NCBI GenBank assembly: GCA_030616825.1
Contig: JAUWWO010000035.1
Location: forward strand, 1-5,853
DNA length: 5,853 nucleotides
Direction of reading: 5' to 3'
Origin: Candidatus Margulisiibacteriota bacterium
Lineage (GTDB): Bacteria > Margulisbacteria > WOR-1 > JAUWWO01
Shown: one piece after another, positions 1 through 5,071 of the stretch
Numbering within the stretch: position 1 is the first letter of the stretch
Layout: each line of letters opens with the position of its first letter
Position numbers and translations under genes: made by a program
Notes under the pieces: model-generated
Told to the model about the DNA's origin: nothing
The model's database searches: none
What the model saw: the letters and a program-made list of their open reading frames with translations, nothing else

Positions 1-566
1 ACTAGGTCCGCGCCAACATCAGCAGACTTTGTATAGATGCCACCGCCGACTCTGGCGAAGAGAGCAATTGACGAAGCTCCCATTGCAAAACCACTGATCA
101 CACCGGCTTTTATCACTGGGTCAGGGAATAATAAATATAGAATTCCAAGCCCTAGAATCCCAAGGCTTGCTACGGACATCCCCATCACCGCTCCCCCGGA
201 GAAGGAAACGGTTAGCGCTTTTGCCTGGTTTCCTTCTACTGCAGCCTGGGCCATTCGAACATTTGCCTTGGTTGCTGCTTTCATCCCAAAAAACCCAGCA
301 AGCATCGAGCAAATCCCTCCGATTAAATACGCAATTGCGGTGTTTAAGTTTATGAAGAAAAAGAGGATAAAGAATATAACGAACATGAATATGGCGATGG
401 CCCTGTATTCTCTTTTGAGAAATGCCATTGCCCCCTCGTGTATTGCATTAGAGATAGAGGCCATCTTCTCCGACCCTGCTCCTGCAGAGGTCACCCGCCT
501 GAAAAGAAAAAGCGCGAAGGCCAGGCCTATTATTCCTATGATCGGAGCGATTATTGCAGGATTCAT
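1..566 (-). CDS. hppA: Membrane-bound ion-translocating pyrophosphatase (V-type PPase), N-terminal part, cut by window edge
   Basis: Integral membrane enzyme that hydrolyses cytoplasmic pyrophosphate and pumps H+ or Na+ out of the cell. The visible 188 full codons start at ATG 564-566 and run off the left edge; the family is usually about 650-750 residues, so roughly a quarter is present. Seen: a first membrane helix (about residues 4-22), the HEGAMAFLKREY segment (43-54) typical of the family, further helices (about 56-72, 77-95, 126-147, 155-170), and the signature ALFARVGGGIYTKSADVGADL (about 168-188). This carries R172, K180, D183 and D187, which correspond to the pyrophosphate and Mg-binding residues of the family. 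An AAAGGGAG ribosome site (576-583) sits 9 nt before the ATG. It has its own consensus promoter and lies 146 bp from miaA. Whether it pumps Na+ or H+, and whether it needs K+, is set by residues outside the window. Confidence 0.97.
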   Translation of the reverse strand, partial: MNPAIIAPIIGIIGLAFALFLFRRVTSAGAGSEKMASISNAIHEGAMAFLKREYRAIAIFMFVIFFILFFFINLNTAIAYLIGGICSMLAGFFGMKAATKANVRMAQAAVEGNQAKALTVSFSGGAVMGMSVASLGILGLGILYLLFPDPVIKAGVISGFAMGASSIALFARVGGGIYTKSADVGADL

Positions 567-602
567 TTTTTGTTTCTCCCTTTGTAAAAAATAACTTTGC
601 GA

Positions 603-631
603 ATTATATAGCTAAAGAATGAGGGTGTCAA
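603..631 (-). promoter_or_regulatory. Perfect-consensus sigma70 promoter of hppA
   Basis: Read on the minus strand, TTGACA (626-631) is followed by exactly 17 bp and then TATAAT (603-608). All 12 consensus bases match at the optimal spacing. The start of transcription is expected at an A around 596-598, giving a leader of about 30 nt before the hppA ATG at 566, with AAAGGGAG as ribosome site. The leader is too short for a riboswitch. It implies strong hppA transcription independent of the miaA operon. Confidence 0.85.
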
Positions 632-655
632 TTGGGAAGTAGAGGAGACAAAAAA

Positions 656-710
656 ATTAAGTAGTAATTAAGTAGTAATTAGGTAGGAATTAAGTGGAAA
701 TTAAATAGGA
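656..710. repeat. Five tandem imperfect 11-bp repeats upstream of the hppA promoter
   Basis: Plus-strand units are ATTAAGTAGTA (656-666), the identical ATTAAGTAGTA (667-677), ATTAGGTAGGA (678-688), ATTAAGTGGAA (689-699) and ATTAAATAGGA (700-710). A partial sixth, ATTTATTG, enters the miaA stop codon. On the minus strand this places a TTAAT-type tract every 11 bp, about one helical turn, ending 24 bp before the -35 box of hppA. Such phasing fits intrinsic curvature, an UP-like element or an array of regulator sites. It could also simply be a slippage-generated minisatellite. The role is inferred; the repeat itself is seen directly. Confidence 0.9.
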
Positions 711-759
711 ATTTATTGTTTGTGCAGTCGAGTCTCTACAAATTCCAATGAATTCCTAC
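683..759. repeat. Imperfect inverted repeat bridging the 11-bp array and the miaA 3' end
   Basis: The plus-strand arm at 683-699 begins GTAGGAATT and ends TGGAA. The reverse complement of 743-759 has the same layout, GTAGGAATT, three bases, TGGAA. The arms match at 15 of 17 positions and are separated by 43 bp. A miaA transcript crossing this region could fold into a stem of 9 bp, a short internal loop and about 5 bp, with the miaA stop codon in the loop. It lacks the GC-rich stem plus immediate U-run of an ordinary terminator, so I do not call it one. It may be a remnant of a small interspersed repeat. Confidence 0.6.
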
Positions 760-1699
760 AAATTCCCATGAGTTTCAATTTGTTTTTCATGAAGCTGATA
801 ATCTTTTTATGATCTGCATTATCTCCTCCCTCAAACCATGTCACACCATCAAACCTCCGAAACCACGTCATCTGCCGCCGGGCGAAATTGCGAGTTCGTT
901 TCTTTATCAGTTCAACAGTTTCCTTGAAATCTGTTTTTCCTTCAAGGTAGTCGATTACCTCTTTGTATCCAAGGGCCTGCATTGATGGGAGGGTTTTATT
1001 GTATCCTGATTTAAACAAGTATCTGACTTCTTTAATAAGACCTCTCTCAAGCATATCTTGTACTCTGCGATTTATGTTCTCGTAAAGTTTCTCTCTTTCC
1101 ATGTTAAGCCCGATTAATATTAAATTGTACTCATCTTTTATCGGCGATTTTTTTTGCAGCTTTGATATCGGCTTTCCAGTAGATTCATAAACCTCAAGGG
1201 CCCTGATAATCCTCTTTTTATCGTTAACCGATAAACGCTTCGCTGTTTTAGGATCAATGCTGTTTAACTTTTCCCATAAAAACTCGTTTCCTTTTTCATT
1301 GGCAAGGGCTTCGAGTCTCGATCTGATTTTAGGCTTGGCCGGAGTGATCGGGAAAGAAAATCCCAGAAGAAAGGAGTTTAGATATAAACCAGTCCCGCCC
1401 ACAATTATTGGAAGTTTCCCTCTTTTAAGGATTTCAGCAATTAGTTTATTGGCTTGCTCTAAGAAGTCGGCTACGGACCAGGGTTCATCAGGATTAATTA
1501 TATTAATTAAGTGGTGGGGAACTGACTCAAGGCTCTCTTTGCTTGGTTTTGCCGTCCCAATATCCATGCCCTGGTAAACCTGCATAGAATCAGCGGAGAT
1601 GATCTCACCATTTGATTCCGCTGCGAGCTTGATTGCAAGGGCTGACTTGCCTGTAGCAGTCGGGCCAAGGATTATTAATAGAGGAGGTTTTTGTTTCAA
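713..1699 (-). CDS. miaA: tRNA dimethylallyltransferase MiaA
   Basis: Cytoplasmic enzyme that transfers a dimethylallyl group from DMAPP to N6 of A37 in tRNAs reading UNN codons, the first step towards ms2i6A. The 328-residue product has the P-loop GPTATGKS (12-19), DSMQVY (37-42) with the catalytic Asp37, the IGTAKP segment (47-52), PHHL (61-64), VGGTGLY (100-106), the central KKRIIRALEVYESTGKP stretch, MQALGYKE, and the C-terminal RNFARRQMTWFRR. The start is TTG at 1697-1699. The codon just upstream is the TAG of yugP in the same frame, and no ATG precedes the P-loop, so TTG is the only reasonable start. I see no strong ribosome site there, so reinitiation after yugP is likely. The protein is slightly longer than the common 300-315 residues; its last 20 or so residues (MGICRNSLEFVETRLHKQ) come from repeat DNA and do not look like family sequence. 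Confidence 0.97.
   Translation of the reverse strand: MKQKPPLLIILGPTATGKSALAIKLAAESNGEIISADSMQVYQGMDIGTAKPSKESLESVPHHLINIINPDEPWSVADFLEQANKLIAEILKRGKLPIIVGGTGLYLNSFLLGFSFPITPAKPKIRSRLEALANEKGNEFLWEKLNSIDPKTAKRLSVNDKKRIIRALEVYESTGKPISKLQKKSPIKDEYNLILIGLNMEREKLYENINRRVQDMLERGLIKEVRYLFKSGYNKTLPSMQALGYKEVIDYLEGKTDFKETVELIKKRTRNFARRQMTWFRRFDGVTWFEGGDNADHKKIISFMKNKLKLMGICRNSLEFVETRLHKQ
736..771. repeat. Direct repeat, 16 bp with 20-bp period, inside the miaA C-terminal codons
   Basis: CTACAAATTCCAATGA (736-751) recurs as CTACAAATTCCCATGA (756-771), 15 of 16 identical. Both lie in the last codons of miaA, where they specify the tail residues MGICRNSLEFVE. The sequence shares the GTAGGAATT word with the 11-bp array in inverse orientation, so the last 20 or so residues of MiaA look encoded by repeat DNA instead of by family-conserved sequence. 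Confidence 0.8.
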
Positions 1700-2380
1700 C
1701 TAGTCTCTACTGCCCCGTAGTATCAGCAGCCTCAAAAGGTTCAACACCGCCATAGCTGTTGCAGCGACGTAGGTAAGAGCTGCAGCACCGAGCACCTTCT
1801 TTGCCTGGGAAAGCTCATCCTGTGTAAGATACCCACCAGAGGAAAGAATCTTTATGGCACGTCTGCTGGCATTGAACTCCACAGGAAGCGTTATAACCGT
1901 AAAAGCAACAGCTAAGGAGAATGCTATTATTCCTATATCCATAAGGACTGGCCAGGTGAAGAGAAAGCCGATGAAAAACAGAGGGAATGCCAGGGTTGTT
2001 CCAAAATTTGCCACTGGTACGATGTTGTTTCGGAGTTTCAACGGTGCGTATGAGCGGGCGTCCTGAATTGCGTGCCCCACCTCGTGGGCTGCTATGCCTA
2101 TAGCTGCAACAGAAGAACTCCCGAAAACTCCCTGTGACAGGTTGAGCTTTTTACTCCTTGGATTGTAATTGTCGCTGAGTTCTCCAGGAATTGGCTCCAC
2201 AGGGATATTATAAAGCCCTGCGTCGTTTAGAAGTTTTCTCCCAGCACTAGCTCCAGTTAAGCCACTTGCGGACGGGACCTTAGCGTATTTAGCATAGGTC
2301 GATTTCACCTTATACTGTGCATATACCGCGAGTATAATTGCCGGGATAAGCAGTAAAAACGTTGGATCATAAAAGAACAT
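1700..2380 (-). CDS. yugP: Zinc-dependent membrane metallopeptidase, YugP family
   Basis: Membrane-embedded putative zinc protease of the family typified by Bacillus YugP (DUF2268-unrelated, M48-like HEXXH type); substrates are not well defined. The 226 residues show an N-terminal helix (about 5-22), a soluble segment with the family-typical SGLTGA and NYNPRSKKLNLS stretches (39-44, 71-82), the zinc motif HEVGH (99-103) with His99 and His103 as ligands and Glu100 as catalytic base, two adjoining helices (about 120-163), LPVEFNASRRA (165-175) with Glu168 as the likely third ligand, and a C-terminal helix beginning AALTYVAATAMAVL. Length is normal for the family. ATG 2378-2380 is supported by a near-ideal AAAGGAGGT (2389-2397), and an extended -10 promoter lies upstream. 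The stop TAG abuts the miaA TTG. Grouping with miaA is probably transcriptional, with no evident functional link. Confidence 0.93.
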   Translation of the reverse strand: MFFYDPTFLLLIPAIILAVYAQYKVKSTYAKYAKVPSASGLTGASAGRKLLNDAGLYNIPVEPIPGELSDNYNPRSKKLNLSQGVFGSSSVAAIGIAAHEVGHAIQDARSYAPLKLRNNIVPVANFGTTLAFPLFFIGFLFTWPVLMDIGIIAFSLAVAFTVITLPVEFNASRRAIKILSSGGYLTQDELSQAKKVLGAAALTYVAATAMAVLNLLRLLILRGSRD

Positions 2381-2388
2381 CTTTAGCT

Positions 2389-2397
2389 ACCTCCTTT
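2389..2397 (-). promoter_or_regulatory. Strong ribosome binding site of yugP
   Basis: AAAGGAGGT on the minus strand matches the 16S anti-Shine-Dalgarno almost fully. It is about 8 nt from the ATG at 2378-2380 and fixes that start. It is the strongest ribosome site in the window. Confidence 0.85.
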
Positions 2398-2412
2398 GGA
2401 AAACAAACTAGT

Positions 2413-2421
2413 ATTATACCA
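2413..2421 (-). promoter_or_regulatory. Extended -10 promoter for yugP-miaA
   Basis: TGGTATAAT on the minus strand is a perfect -10 hexamer (2413-2418) with the TGn extension. No good -35 hexamer is found at 16-18 bp, which extended -10 promoters tolerate. It lies in the 64-bp gap after the radical-SAM gene and would start transcription near 2406, about 25 nt before the yugP ATG. This suggests yugP-miaA can be expressed separately from the rnf genes. No terminator hairpin is visible in the gap, so read-through from rnf is also possible. Confidence 0.6.
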
Positions 2422-2444
2422 GAAAATCAGGTCGAACTCATCTA

Positions 2445-3149
2445 TTAAATTCCACGGAGTGTTGTATTGGGAATGTATTTCTTAGCTGTTTCAACCAGCT
2501 CAAGAAGCTTCTCTTTTGAATAGGGAACTACATCTCTTAAATCTTCATCCATTGCATTGGCAGGCTCAAATTGTTGGATTACGAGTTTTTTTGATCCGGA
2601 GAGCTCTCTCGCCATTTCCTTTATGTCTTCTATATCGAGTAGCCCCGGTACAATAGTTGTTCTGAATTCATATTCGATATTAGAATTTTTTAAAAACTCT
2701 ATGCTTTCAGCAATATCATTTAAGTTGACCTTACACCCTGCTAATTTTTCGTATTTTCCATTGAACGGTCCCTTTATATCCATAGCAATGTAGTCAATAA
2801 GTCCCTTTTCCGAAAGCTCCTTCAGCATCTTGGGATTTGTCCCATTTGTATCGAGCTTGACCAGAAATCCCAGGTCCTTGAATTCTTTAATGAAGCCCTC
2901 TAGGTCTTTGTAAATAGTGGGCTCTCCGCCGGAGATGACAACTGCATCGATCCAGCTTTTGTGTTCTATAAGATACTTTTTTATATCCTCAAACTCAAAT
3001 CGTTTTAAGCTTTCTGGGTTGTATATTAATGGATAGTTATGACAGTAAGGGCATCGAAAGTTACACCCAGGAAGAAATATCACCGAGGATATCTTTCCAT
3101 CCCAGTCGAGAAGCGATGTTTCGATAAAACCGCGAATGTCCATGCTCAT
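2445..3149 (-). CDS. nrdG: Radical-SAM activating protein, NrdG-type (anaerobic ribonucleotide reductase activase-like)
   Basis: Small radical-SAM enzyme expected to use a [4Fe-4S] cluster and S-adenosylmethionine to install a glycyl radical on a partner, in this family typically the anaerobic class III ribonucleotide reductase. The 234 residues show the typical opening IRGFIETSLLDWDGKISSV (5-23), the cluster motif CNFRCPYC (29-36, Cys29, 33, 36), the SAM-binding ISGGEPT (72-78), and downstream LDTNGT and MDIKGPF stretches. It lacks the extra ferredoxin insert of larger glycyl-radical activases. The start ATG 3147-3149 overlaps the rnfB TGA by 4 nt (ATGA). A second ATG at 3141-3143 is an alternative. 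Neither has a Shine-Dalgarno, so translation is probably coupled to rnfB. No reductase gene is in the window, so its real partner is unproven. Confidence 0.9.
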   Translation of the reverse strand: MSMDIRGFIETSLLDWDGKISSVIFLPGCNFRCPYCHNYPLIYNPESLKRFEFEDIKKYLIEHKSWIDAVVISGGEPTIYKDLEGFIKEFKDLGFLVKLDTNGTNPKMLKELSEKGLIDYIAMDIKGPFNGKYEKLAGCKVNLNDIAESIEFLKNSNIEYEFRTTIVPGLLDIEDIKEMARELSGSKKLVIQQFEPANAMDEDLRDVVPYSKEKLLELVETAKKYIPNTTLRGI

Positions 3150-3946
3150 TTATATTTAACTATTGTATCTTGCGGGCATTTCTTTATGCATTCTTCGGTG
3201 GGTTCACCTTTTTCATAATTCACTGTTGGGAGACGTCCATCCATTGCCATTGCCCCTTCCGGACAGGCTTTAACGCATATTCTGCAAGCGGTGCAGCCCC
3301 TTTTACAGATTTTTTTAACAAAGGCGCCTTTGTCATTTGAGCGGCAGAGAACAAAGGTCTTATGAGCCTCATCCTCTAGAATGATAATGTTTCTTGGGCA
3401 TGCTTCGACGCACTTGCCGCATCCTACGCACTTATCCCGGTCTATGATTGGAGGGAGTTTTCCGTTTAAGGTTATTGCATTAACAGGGCAGACTTTGGCA
3501 CAATCGCCGTACGCCAGGCATCCGTAGATACAGGCACTGCTTCCGCCGACTGTATTTGTTTCAGCTTTGCATGTTCGCTCTCCTTTGTACTCAGACCTTT
3601 CCTGGCAAAGCTCCTTACCCGCGCCGCAAAGTATCACTGCTTTTTTGCTTGTAATTTCGTAGTCTTTTATGCCGACTATATCTGCGATTTTTTTTGCGAC
3701 AACTTCGCTGCCTGGCTTACATAATCCCGGATTTGCTCCTTTTACCAGTGCTTCCGCATAGGTCCTGCACCCAGCATATCCACAAATGCCACAATTTGTG
3801 CCAGGAAGGAGTTTCTCCACTTCTTCTATTCTGGGGTCGACCTTGACAGCAAAGATCCTCGACGCCAGAGCAAGTATTGCTCCGGCGAAAAGCCCAAGCA
3901 AGGCCAAACTTAAGATCGATGCTAATAGTATTTGTAAATTACTCAT
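3146..3946 (-). CDS. rnfB: Rnf electron transport complex subunit B (iron-sulfur protein)
   Basis: Ferredoxin-side subunit of the Rnf complex, which oxidises reduced ferredoxin, reduces NAD+ and couples this to Na+ or H+ export. The 266 residues have an N-terminal membrane anchor (about 4-28), then the Fe-S domain CGICGYAGC with Cys52, 55, 60 and 76 (C-x2-C-x4-C-x15-C) and the LCKPG end. A Cys107/114/126 segment follows, then ferredoxin motifs with Cys139/143/149/153, Cys173/176/179/183 and Cys218/221/224/228, and a final ECIKKCP half motif (Cys253, 257). This longer, cluster-rich layout resembles RnfB of clostridia and acetogens more than the roughly 190-residue proteobacterial form. ATG 3944-3946 lies 35 nt after rnfA; only a weak AAGG is seen about 14 nt upstream. 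The 3' end overlaps the radical-SAM gene by 4 nt. rnfC, D, G and E are not adjacent. Confidence 0.96.
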   Translation of the reverse strand: MSNLQILLASILSLALLGLFAGAILALASRIFAVKVDPRIEEVEKLLPGTNCGICGYAGCRTYAEALVKGANPGLCKPGSEVVAKKIADIVGIKDYEITSKKAVILCGAGKELCQERSEYKGERTCKAETNTVGGSSACIYGCLAYGDCAKVCPVNAITLNGKLPPIIDRDKCVGCGKCVEACPRNIIILEDEAHKTFVLCRSNDKGAFVKKICKRGCTACRICVKACPEGAMAMDGRLPTVNYEKGEPTEECIKKCPQDTIVKYK

Positions 3947-3981
3947 AAGTGGAAAATATACCTTACGCCTATCGCATTACT

Positions 3982-4563
3982 CTATTTTGGAATGAGTCCT
4001 ATAAAACCCAAAAATGCAACAGAGAGCAATGACGCAACAAGAAATGTCACAGGTATTCCTTTGAGCGATTTTGGGATTGGAGCAAGATCAAGCCGTTCTC
4101 GTATTCCCGCCATGAGCAGGAGGGCTAAAGTAAATCCAACACCATAACCAAAACCACTGAATATGCTTTGGACGAAGTTCAAGTTTGTTCTCATATTGAG
4201 TATGGCTACCCCGAGAATTGCGCAGTTTGTGGTTATGAGCGGCAGATATATTCCTAGCGCTTGCTTTAGGGTGGGGCTCACTTTCTTTATTATAAATTCA
4301 ACAAGCTGTACAAGCGATGCGATGACAAGGATGAAAGATACGATTTGCAGGAACTCGATATGAAAAGGGATTAAAAGGAAATATTGAATTATCCATGATG
4401 CCGCAGAGGCAAGGGTCATCACAAAGATCACCGCAAACCCCATCCCGATCGCGGACTCGATATGGCTCGATACCCCGAGGAATGGGCAGATCCCCAAAAA
4501 TTGGGTGAGCACGATGTTGTTTACAAGAACCGCGCTGATTATTATAAGGAGGAACTTAGTCAT
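3982..4563 (-). CDS. rnfA: Rnf electron transport complex subunit A (integral membrane)
   Basis: Membrane subunit of Rnf, homologous to RnfE and to NqrD/NqrE. RnfA and RnfE pack in opposite orientation and jointly hold a [2Fe-2S] cluster inside the membrane. The 193 residues are of normal length with about six helices. Seen: VNNIVLTQFLGICPFLGVS (14-32) with Cys26, and LPLITTNCAILGVA (107-120) with Cys114, the two cluster cysteines contributed by this subunit. LLLMAGIRERLDLAPIPKSLKGIP follows, and the protein ends in a hydrophobic helix. The start ATG 4561-4563 lies 4 nt after the stop of the MgtC-like gene with only a weak GAAGA site, indicating coupling. Oddity: the usual neighbour upstream is rnfE or another rnf gene, but here it is an MgtC-family gene. 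Confidence 0.97.
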   Translation of the reverse strand: MTKFLLIIISAVLVNNIVLTQFLGICPFLGVSSHIESAIGMGFAVIFVMTLASAASWIIQYFLLIPFHIEFLQIVSFILVIASLVQLVEFIIKKVSPTLKQALGIYLPLITTNCAILGVAILNMRTNLNFVQSIFSGFGYGVGFTLALLLMAGIRERLDLAPIPKSLKGIPVTFLVASLLSVAFLGFIGLIPK

Positions 4564-4567
4564 TTAC

Positions 4568-5005
4568 TTAGTCTTCTTTTGTTTTTTCAGGAGATATAAA
4601 TTTCTTTTCAACTACAAAGAGTACCTGGAGAACGATAAGAGCAATTATAGTTGTCACAGTTGCACTCATATACATTCCACAGCCTACTGCAAGACCAATT
4701 GCCGCTACTGTCCAGATGGATGCAGCAGTGGTCAGGCCGCGCACAGCTCCACCTTCTCTTATTATGGCCCCTGCTCCTATAAAGCCGATGCCTGTTACAA
4801 CAGCCGCGGCTATTCTTGCAGCATCTACTCCATTGAAGGTTAGGGCCATATAGATAGAAATCAACATGAACAGTGTTGCCCCCATACATACCATTATGTG
4901 AGTCCTGAGCCCTGCTGCTTTTCTCCCGCGCTCCCTTATGAAACCAATAATACCGCCAAAGAGACATGCAAGAAGTAATTTTATTATTATCTCAGTTTCG
5001 ACCAT
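4568..5005 (-). CDS. Short MgtC/SapB-family membrane protein
   Basis: Inner-membrane protein of the MgtC/SapB family; relatives are linked to Mg2+ limitation, virulence and modulation of ATP synthase, but many members have no known role. From ATG 5003-5005 it is 145 residues with four or five helices. Family marks: FGGIIGFIRERGRKAAGLRTH (16-36), RIAAAVVTGIGFIGAGAII (64-82), then VRGLTTAASIWTVAAIGLAVG (88-108). It lacks the C-terminal soluble domain found in the roughly 230-residue Salmonella MgtC. I choose the ATG over the GTG at 5012-5014, because GGGGTGG (5011-5017) is placed to serve the ATG and would overlap the GTG. Only 4 nt separate it from rnfA, so it probably leads the rnfAB operon. 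A promoter candidate lies just upstream with a leader of about 30 nt, too short for the regulatory leader known from Salmonella mgtC. Confidence 0.93.
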   Translation of the reverse strand: MVETEIIIKLLLACLFGGIIGFIRERGRKAAGLRTHIMVCMGATLFMLISIYMALTFNGVDAARIAAAVVTGIGFIGAGAIIREGGAVRGLTTAASIWTVAAIGLAVGCGMYMSATVTTIIALIVLQVLFVVEKKFISPEKTKED

Positions 5006-5010
5006 TATGA

Positions 5011-5017
5011 CCACCCC
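5011..5017 (-). promoter_or_regulatory. Ribosome binding site that decides the MgtC-like start
   Basis: GGGGTGG on the minus strand is 5 nt before ATG 5003-5005. The longer frame would begin with the GTG at 5012-5014, which lies inside this site. Upstream of that GTG there is only an A-run and TTTCCC, so no competing ribosome site is seen. Confidence 0.65.
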
Positions 5018-5041
5018 TTTTTTTGGGAAAGAGTATTGGAA

Positions 5042-5071
5042 ATTTTACCATAATTCGAAGAGCTAATTCAA
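5042..5071 (-). promoter_or_regulatory. Probable promoter of the MgtC-like/rnfA/rnfB operon
   Basis: On the minus strand, TTGAAT (5066-5071, 4 of 6 to consensus) is followed by 18 bp and TAAAAT (5042-5047, 5 of 6), with TGG just before it, forming an extended -10. The -35 overlaps the end of the archease gene. Predicted initiation is near 5035, about 30 nt before the ATG at 5005. It is weaker than the hppA promoter, and read-through from the archease gene is possible because no terminator is visible. Confidence 0.45.

Noticed and set aside
37..594. 185-codon plus-strand open frame opposite hppA
   Set aside because: It is the antisense of a hydrophobic membrane gene whose minus-strand translation is an unmistakable pyrophosphatase; the plus-strand product has no recognisable features.
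683..759. Rho-independent terminator for miaA
   Set aside because: The inverted repeat is AT-rich, interrupted, has a long loop, and the nearest T-run (651-655) is not directly after the stem.
1257..1577. 106-codon plus-strand open frame opposite miaA
   Set aside because: Shadow of miaA; no ribosome site and no family features.
4608..4967. 119-codon minus-strand open frame and 4505-4843 plus-strand open frame over the MgtC-like gene
   Set aside because: Both are other frames of a well-supported MgtC/SapB-family gene and their translations are low-complexity and Cys/Arg/Tyr-rich, with no family features.
5006..5014. Upstream GTG start for the MgtC-like protein (148 residues)
   Set aside because: The ribosome site GGGGTGG overlaps that GTG and is correctly placed for the ATG at 5003-5005.
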